Assembly (NCBI GenBank): GCA_022041995.1
Contig: CP074381.1
Span: 2,046,001-2,110,000, forward strand
Length of the DNA stretch: 64,000 nt
Direction: 5' to 3'
DNA from: Cupriavidus necator
Lineage (GTDB): Bacteria; Pseudomonadota; Gammaproteobacteria; Burkholderiales; Burkholderiaceae
This document shows, one piece after another, positions 59,576-64,000 of this stretch. The notes below the pieces were generated by a model. It saw nothing but the letters and a program-made list of their open reading frames with translations. It had not been told where the DNA came from and made no database searches. The position numbers and the translations under genes are program-made. The stretch's first letter is position 1. The number at the start of each line of letters is the position of its first letter.

Positions 59576-61041
59576 ATGCCCTGTCCATGAATACGGTGAC
59601 GCTGTTTTACCTGGGTGCGTCGGCCTGCTTCATCCAGGCCTTGAAGGGCCTCTCGCATCCCGCTTCGGCCCGCAAGGGCAATGCCTTCGGCATGATCGGC
59701 ATGGCAGTGGCGGCGCTCACCACGGTGGCGCTGATTGCCAAGCTCAAGAACGAGTTCCTCGCGTCCGGCGGCGCCGGCACGGAGATCGGCTTCGGCCTGG
59801 CGCTGGTTCTCGCCGGGCTGGTGGTGGGCGGCGGCATTGGTGCCTACGTGGCGAAGAAGGTCGAGATGACCAAGATGCCCGAGCTGGTCGCGGCGATGCA
59901 CTCGCTGATCGGCCTGGCCGCGGTGTGCATCGCGGTGGCCGCCGTGGCGGAGCCGGCGGCGTTCGGCATTGCACCGGCCGGTTCTCATGAGATTCCGCTG
60001 GGCAATCGCGTCGAGCTGTTCATCGGCTGCTTCGTCGGCGCCATCACCTTCTCCGGTTCGGTGATCGCCTTCGGGAAGCTGGCCGGGCGCTACAAGTTCC
60101 GCCTGTTCCAGGGCGCACCGGTGGTGTTCGCGGGCCAGCACATGCTGAACCTGGCGCTGGCCATTGCGATGATCGGCTTCGGCGTCGCGTTCTTCATGAT
60201 GCAGGACTGGCTGCCGTTCCTGGTGATGCTCGCCATTGCCTTTGTGCTGGGCGTGCTGATCATCATCCCGATCGGCGGTGCCGATATGCCGGTGGTGGTG
60301 TCGATGCTGAACTCGTACTCGGGCTGGGCCGCGGCGGGCATCGGCTTCTCGCTGAACAACCCGATGCTGATCATTGCCGGCTCGCTGGTGGGTTCCAGCG
60401 GTGCGATCCTCTCGTACATCATGTGCAAGGCGATGAACCGTTCGTTCTTCAACGTGATCCTGGGCGGCTTCGGCAGCGAAGCCGCCACCGCTGGCGCAAG
60501 CGGCACGCAGGTCCAGCGCAACGTGAAGTCGGGTTCGGCCGATGACGCCTCCTTCCTGATGGGCAATGCCGAGACGGTCATCATCGTGCCGGGCTATGGC
60601 CTGGCGGTGGCCCGTGCCCAGCATGCGCTGAAGGAGCTGACCGAGAAGCTGACCGAAAAGGGCGTGACCGTGAAGTACGCGATCCATCCGGTGGCGGGCC
60701 GCATGCCGGGCCATATGAATGTGCTGCTGGCCGAGGCCGAGGTGCCATACGACCAGGTCTTCGAGATGGAAGACATCAACAGCGAGTTTGGGCAGGCCGA
60801 CGTGGTGCTGGTGCTGGGCGCCAACGACGTGGTGAACCCGTCGGCCAAGACCGACCCGAAGTCGCCGATCGCCGGCATGCCGATCCTGGAGGCCTACAAG
60901 GCCAAGACCATCATCGTCAACAAGCGCTCGATGGCGGCCGGCTACGCCGGTCTCGACAACGAGTTGTTCTACATGGACAAGACCATGATGGTGTTCGGCG
61001 ACGCCAAGAAGGTGGTCGAGGACATGGTCAAGGCCGCGTAA
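59572..61041 (+). CDS. pntB: NAD(P) transhydrogenase beta subunit
   Basis: The 489-residue protein has nine or so membrane helices in the first half, including the proton-path helix around PELVAAMHSLIGLAAVCIAV, and a C-terminal NADP-binding domain with VIIVPGYGLAVARAQHALKE and VLVLGANDVVNPSAKTDPKS. It couples proton re-entry to reduction of NADP+ by NADH. The domain pattern is complete. Its presence in the run suggests that the pathway needs NADPH or yields NADH in excess. Confidence 0.95.
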   Translation: MNALSMNTVTLFYLGASACFIQALKGLSHPASARKGNAFGMIGMAVAALTTVALIAKLKNEFLASGGAGTEIGFGLALVLAGLVVGGGIGAYVAKKVEMTKMPELVAAMHSLIGLAAVCIAVAAVAEPAAFGIAPAGSHEIPLGNRVELFIGCFVGAITFSGSVIAFGKLAGRYKFRLFQGAPVVFAGQHMLNLALAIAMIGFGVAFFMMQDWLPFLVMLAIAFVLGVLIIIPIGGADMPVVVSMLNSYSGWAAAGIGFSLNNPMLIIAGSLVGSSGAILSYIMCKAMNRSFFNVILGGFGSEAATAGASGTQVQRNVKSGSADDASFLMGNAETVIIVPGYGLAVARAQHALKELTEKLTEKGVTVKYAIHPVAGRMPGHMNVLLAEAEVPYDQVFEMEDINSEFGQADVVLVLGANDVVNPSAKTDPKSPIAGMPILEAYKAKTIIVNKRSMAAGYAGLDNELFYMDKTMMVFGDAKKVVEDMVKAA

Positions 61042-61084
61042 GCAGAGCCTCCACGCAGAAAACACAGCACACAGGAGACATGCA

Positions 61085-61876
61085 ATGAAGCAGCACGATG
61101 GTCGCGGTCTTGAGCCGTTTGCCGACCTCGAGGACAAGGTGGCGCTGGTGACCGGCGCCTTTGGCGGGCTCGGCCTGCATTTCGCGCAGACCCTGTCGCG
61201 CGCGGGCTGCAAGGTGGCATTGGCCGGGCGGCGCGTGGCCGAAGGCGAGGCGCTGCTGGCCGAACTGCGCAGGCAGGGCGGCCAGGGTTGCGTGGTGGCG
61301 CTGGACGTGAGGGATCCTGCCTCGGTCGACGCCGCGTTCGAAGCCGTGCAGCGCGAGCTTGGACCGGTGCAGATCGTCGTCAACAGCGCCGGCATCGCCA
61401 CCACGGGACCGGCCATGGAGGTGGATGAGGCCCAGTGGCAAAGCGTCATCGACACCAACCTGAACGGCGCCTGGCGCGTGGCGCAGCGTGCCGCGCGCAT
61501 GATGCGTGACGCCGGCACGGGCGGCAGCATCATCAACATCGCGTCGATCCTCGGGCTGCGCGTGGCCCAGCAGGTGCCGGCGTACACGGCCGCCAAGGCC
61601 GGCCTGATCCACCTCACGCGCTCGCTTGCGCTGGAATGGGCGCGCCACGGCATCCGTGTCAATGCGCTCGCGCCGGGCTACTTCGAGACCGAGATCAACC
61701 GCAGCTTCTTCGAGACCGAAAGCGGACAGGCGCTGGTCCAGCGCATCCCGCAGCGCCGGCTCGGCAAGCCGCGCCAGCTCGACGGCGCGCTGCTGCTGCT
61801 GGCCTCCGACGCCTCCGAGTTCATGACCGGCACGGTGCTGCCCGTCGACGGCGGCCATTCCATCAATTCGCTTTGA
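61085..61876 (+). CDS. Short-chain dehydrogenase/reductase (SDR)
   Basis: The 263-residue protein has the cofactor motif TGAFGGLG (residues 20-27), the NNAG-type motif VNSAGI, catalytic Ser in NIASILGLR and Tyr/Lys in YTAAKAG. The usual residue after the first beta-strand is a small one followed by Arg, suggesting NADP(H) or NAD(H) without clear choice. CAGGAGACATGCA precedes the start. Together with the next two genes it forms a module like LvaD, LvaC and LvaA of levulinate catabolism. Confidence 0.9.
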   Translation: MKQHDGRGLEPFADLEDKVALVTGAFGGLGLHFAQTLSRAGCKVALAGRRVAEGEALLAELRRQGGQGCVVALDVRDPASVDAAFEAVQRELGPVQIVVNSAGIATTGPAMEVDEAQWQSVIDTNLNGAWRVAQRAARMMRDAGTGGSIINIASILGLRVAQQVPAYTAAKAGLIHLTRSLALEWARHGIRVNALAPGYFETEINRSFFETESGQALVQRIPQRRLGKPRQLDGALLLLASDASEFMTGTVLPVDGGHSINSL

Positions 61877-61887
61877 GGCAAGCCTCC

Positions 61888-63084
61888 ATGTTCACTCCCT
61901 GTCCCACCGAGCGCAGCAAGGCCATCGCCGACCGCGTCGAGGCCTTCGTGCGCGCCGTTGTCGCGCCTTATGAGCGCGATTCTCGCAACGCCGGTCACGG
62001 CCCGACTGAGGACCTGGTCGGCGAACTGCGTGCCAAGGCCCGCGAAGCCGGCGTCATGACGCCCCACATCCTGCCCGACGGCAGCCACCTGACGCAGCTC
62101 GAGACGGCGGCGGTGCTCAAGCGCTCCGCGCTGTCGCCGCTAGGCCCCGTTGCCGTCAATACGATGGCGCCGGACGAAGGGAATATGTATCTGCTCGGCA
62201 AGGTCGCCACGCTGGAACAGAAGCAGCGCTTCCTCGACAAGCTCGTGAGCGGCGAGGCGCGCTCGGCCTTCTTCATGACCGAGCCGGCCGAGGAGGGCGG
62301 CGCGGGGTCCGATCCGTCGATGCTGCAGACCATTGCGGTGCAGCAGGGCGACCACTGGGTCATCAACGGCCGCAAGATGTTCATCACCGGCGCGGAAGGC
62401 GCTTCGGTCGGCATCGTGATGGCGCGCACGGGCGGCGACGACAAGGTCCAGTCGACGATGTTCCTGGTGGACTTGCCGGACCCTGCCATCCGCATCGAAC
62501 GCGTGCTCGACACCATCGACAATTCGATGCCGGGCGGCCATGCGCTGATCGTCATCGACAATCTGCGCGTACCAGCCAGCCAGGTGCTTGGCGAAGTCAA
62601 CGAAGGCTTCCGCTATGCGCAGGTGCGACTGTCCCCGGCCCGCCTGTCGCATTGCATGCGCTGGCACGGCTGCGCGACGCGCGCGCACGAGATCGCCACG
62701 GCTTACGCGACCCGGCGCAAGGCCTTCGGCAAGCTGCTGATCGACCACGAAGGCGTGGGCTTCATGCTGGCCGAGAACCTGATCGACCTGCAACAGGCCG
62801 CGCTGATGATCGACTGGTGCGCCGGCGTGCTCGATGGTGGCGTGCTCGGCACCAACGAAAGCTCCATGGCCAAGGTGGCGGTCTCCGAGGCCGTATACCG
62901 CGTCGCGGACCGCTGCGTGCAGGTCATGGGCGGATCGGGCGTATCGCGCGATACGATCGTCGAGCAGGTGTTCCGCGAAGTGCGCGCCTTCCGCATCTAT
63001 GACGGCCCGACCGAGGTCCACAAGTGGTCGCTGGCGAAGATGATCAAGCGCAAGGCCCTGAGCGGCGAGGCGAGCCATGGCTGA
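61888..63084 (+). CDS. Acyl-CoA dehydrogenase
   Basis: 398 residues from MFTPCPTERSKAIADRVEAF. Acyl-CoA dehydrogenase blocks are in order: FFMTEPAEEGGAGSDPSMLQ, WVINGRKMFITGAEGA, RLSHCMRWHGCATRAHEIAT, and RVADRCVQVMGGSGVSRDTI with the FAD/NAD-type loop VFREVRAFRIYDGPTEVHKW. This resembles the ACAD10/ACAD11 and LvaC group rather than short-chain fatty acid enzymes. It starts 11 bases after the SDR stop and overlaps the kinase gene by eight bases. Confidence 0.9.
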   Translation: MFTPCPTERSKAIADRVEAFVRAVVAPYERDSRNAGHGPTEDLVGELRAKAREAGVMTPHILPDGSHLTQLETAAVLKRSALSPLGPVAVNTMAPDEGNMYLLGKVATLEQKQRFLDKLVSGEARSAFFMTEPAEEGGAGSDPSMLQTIAVQQGDHWVINGRKMFITGAEGASVGIVMARTGGDDKVQSTMFLVDLPDPAIRIERVLDTIDNSMPGGHALIVIDNLRVPASQVLGEVNEGFRYAQVRLSPARLSHCMRWHGCATRAHEIATAYATRRKAFGKLLIDHEGVGFMLAENLIDLQQAALMIDWCAGVLDGGVLGTNESSMAKVAVSEAVYRVADRCVQVMGGSGVSRDTIVEQVFREVRAFRIYDGPTEVHKWSLAKMIKRKALSGEASHG

Positions 63085-64000
63085 GGCCCATGATTTCGCC
63101 GGCACGGTGCCGGTACGCGATCAGCACCGATTCGACCAGGCGGCCCTGGAGCGCTGGATGGCGCAGCACGTCGAGGGCTATGCCGGGCCGCTGACGATCG
63201 ACCAGTTCAAGGGTGGGCAATCCAACCCCACCTACCGCCTGCGCACGCCGGGGCACAGCTATGTGCTACGGCGCAAGCCGCCCGGCGAACTGCTCAAGGG
63301 CGCCCATGCGGTGGAACGGGAAGCCCGCGTGATGGCGGCGCTGGGGCAGGCGGGTTTTCCGGTGCCCCGCATCCACGGGCTCTGTACCGACGATTCGGTG
63401 ATCGGCAGCTGGTTCTTCGTCATGGACATGGTCGAAGGGCGGATCTTCTGGGATGCCGGCTTTGCGGACGTGCCGCGCGACGACCGCGCTGCGTACATGG
63501 ATGCGATGAACGCGACACTGGCCAGCCTGCATACGATCAACCCGCAGGCAGTCGGGCTCGGTGACTACGGCAAGGCGGGCGGCTATGTCGCGCGACAAGT
63601 GGCGCGCTGGTCCGGTCAGTACCTGAACGACGAGCTGGCGGGCCGGCATCCGGCGATGGACCGGTTGGTCGAGTGGCTGCCGAAGCATCTGCCCGCCACC
63701 GACGACGTGGCCATCATCCACGGCGACTTCCGGGCCGACAATCTGATCTTCCATCCCACCGAGCCGCGCGTGCTGACTGTGCTGGACTGGGAGCTGTCAA
63801 CGCTGGGCGATCCGCTGGCCGACTTTGCCTACCACGGCATGATGTTCCGCATGCCGCCCGATATCCTGGGCGGCATCGCGGGGCGTGACCTGGCGACTGC
63901 GGGCTTGCCGGACGAGGCGGCGTACGTCGAGGCCTATTGCCGCCGCACCGGGCGCGACGGCATCGGCAACCTGGACTTCTACATCGCCTTCAACATGTTC
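63077..64000 (+). CDS. APH-family phosphotransferase (LvaA / ACAD10 N-terminal-like), runs off the window
   Basis: The frame starts ATGGCTGAGGCC, eight bases before the acyl-CoA dehydrogenase stop, and is open to the window end (308 codons seen; homologues have about 350). It contains GGQSNPTYRLRTPGHSYVLR (nucleotide lobe), GRIFWDAGF, the catalytic loop IHGDFRADNLIFHP and the metal site VLDWELSTLGDPLAD. In Pseudomonas LvaA and the N-terminal domain of human ACAD10/11, such kinases phosphorylate 4-hydroxyacyl-CoA before dehydratase-like conversion by the acyl-CoA dehydrogenase. Confidence 0.85.
   Translation, partial: MAEAHDFAGTVPVRDQHRFDQAALERWMAQHVEGYAGPLTIDQFKGGQSNPTYRLRTPGHSYVLRRKPPGELLKGAHAVEREARVMAALGQAGFPVPRIHGLCTDDSVIGSWFFVMDMVEGRIFWDAGFADVPRDDRAAYMDAMNATLASLHTINPQAVGLGDYGKAGGYVARQVARWSGQYLNDELAGRHPAMDRLVEWLPKHLPATDDVAIIHGDFRADNLIFHPTEPRVLTVLDWELSTLGDPLADFAYHGMMFRMPPDILGGIAGRDLATAGLPDEAAYVEAYCRRTGRDGIGNLDFYIAFNMF

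Noticed and set aside
59281-61662. Minus-strand 793-residue frame
   Set aside because: Antisense shadow across pntAB, pntB and the SDR gene.

Overview
The window is GC-rich DNA from a beta-proteobacterium of the order Burkholderiales, most like Cupriavidus or Ralstonia. This is inferred from codon use, the Bug-family binding proteins, the fused indolepyruvate:ferredoxin oxidoreductase, the split transhydrogenase and the IS families. It has two very different halves. Positions 1 to about 44.6 kb are an accessory mosaic (genomic island or megaplasmid segment) built from insertion sequences, broken transposases and short plasmid-type genes. Positions 44.7 to 64 kb are an orderly metabolic locus with no recognisable mobile DNA.

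Left half. 1-2.7 kb: IS1182-type and IS630 remnants and a His-rich gene tail. 2.7-8 kb: a magnesium-transport-type operon (porin, MgtA-like P-type ATPase, MgtC). 8-10.3 kb: a truncated integrase-type transposase and a 37-bp solo end of an IS3 element. 10.4-16.8 kb: a four-gene efflux operon (HlyD-type fusion protein, RbbA-like ABC fusion, ABC-2 permease, outer-membrane lipoprotein). 16.9-22 kb: an IS6 transposase broken by a group II intron relic and by an inversion, an alpha/beta hydrolase, IS5 and IS110 remnants, a cold-shock gene and a full IS5 transposase. 22-25.2 kb: small plasmid-type genes with a second cold-shock gene and a HigBA-like toxin-antitoxin pair. 25.2-35 kb: densely nested transposons. 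An AT-rich stretch encodes a beta-prism (MABP-like) protein, followed by a CcbP-like calcium-binding protein and a tniB/tniQ remnant. tniQ is split by an IS66 element (30005-34355, 8-bp target duplication) that is itself split by an IS3 element (30940-32257, 4-bp duplication). The IS66 carries a small passenger gene and four copies of a GTTAC-N3-GTAAC palindrome. 35.3-38.1 kb: a tyrosine recombinase divergent from kfrA and an overlapping H-NS-like gene. 38.2-44.6 kb: a CpoB-like protein, a universal stress protein, a sedolisin-type protease, lipoprotein and NTF2-like genes, fragments of GGDEF, integrase and IS110 genes, and a 5' fragment of citrate synthase.

Right half. A divergent promoter region at about 55.1-55.25 kb separates two gene runs. 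Leftward: a split UxaA/SuyAB-type lyase, a GntR regulator, an Ldh2-type 2-hydroxyacid dehydrogenase, the fused 2-ketoacid:ferredoxin oxidoreductase, two Bug binding proteins and an MHS-type MFS transporter. Rightward: two small mutually similar proteins of unknown function, a zinc-independent quinone-oxidoreductase-like dehydrogenase, a TauD/TfdA-type dioxygenase, the three-part NAD(P) transhydrogenase (first subunit frameshifted), and an SDR, acyl-CoA dehydrogenase and APH-type kinase module resembling 4-hydroxyacyl-CoA catabolism genes. Together they look like uptake and oxidation of an organic (hydroxy)acid under GntR control; the substrate cannot be fixed from sequence.

I see no rRNA, tRNA or CRISPR array.
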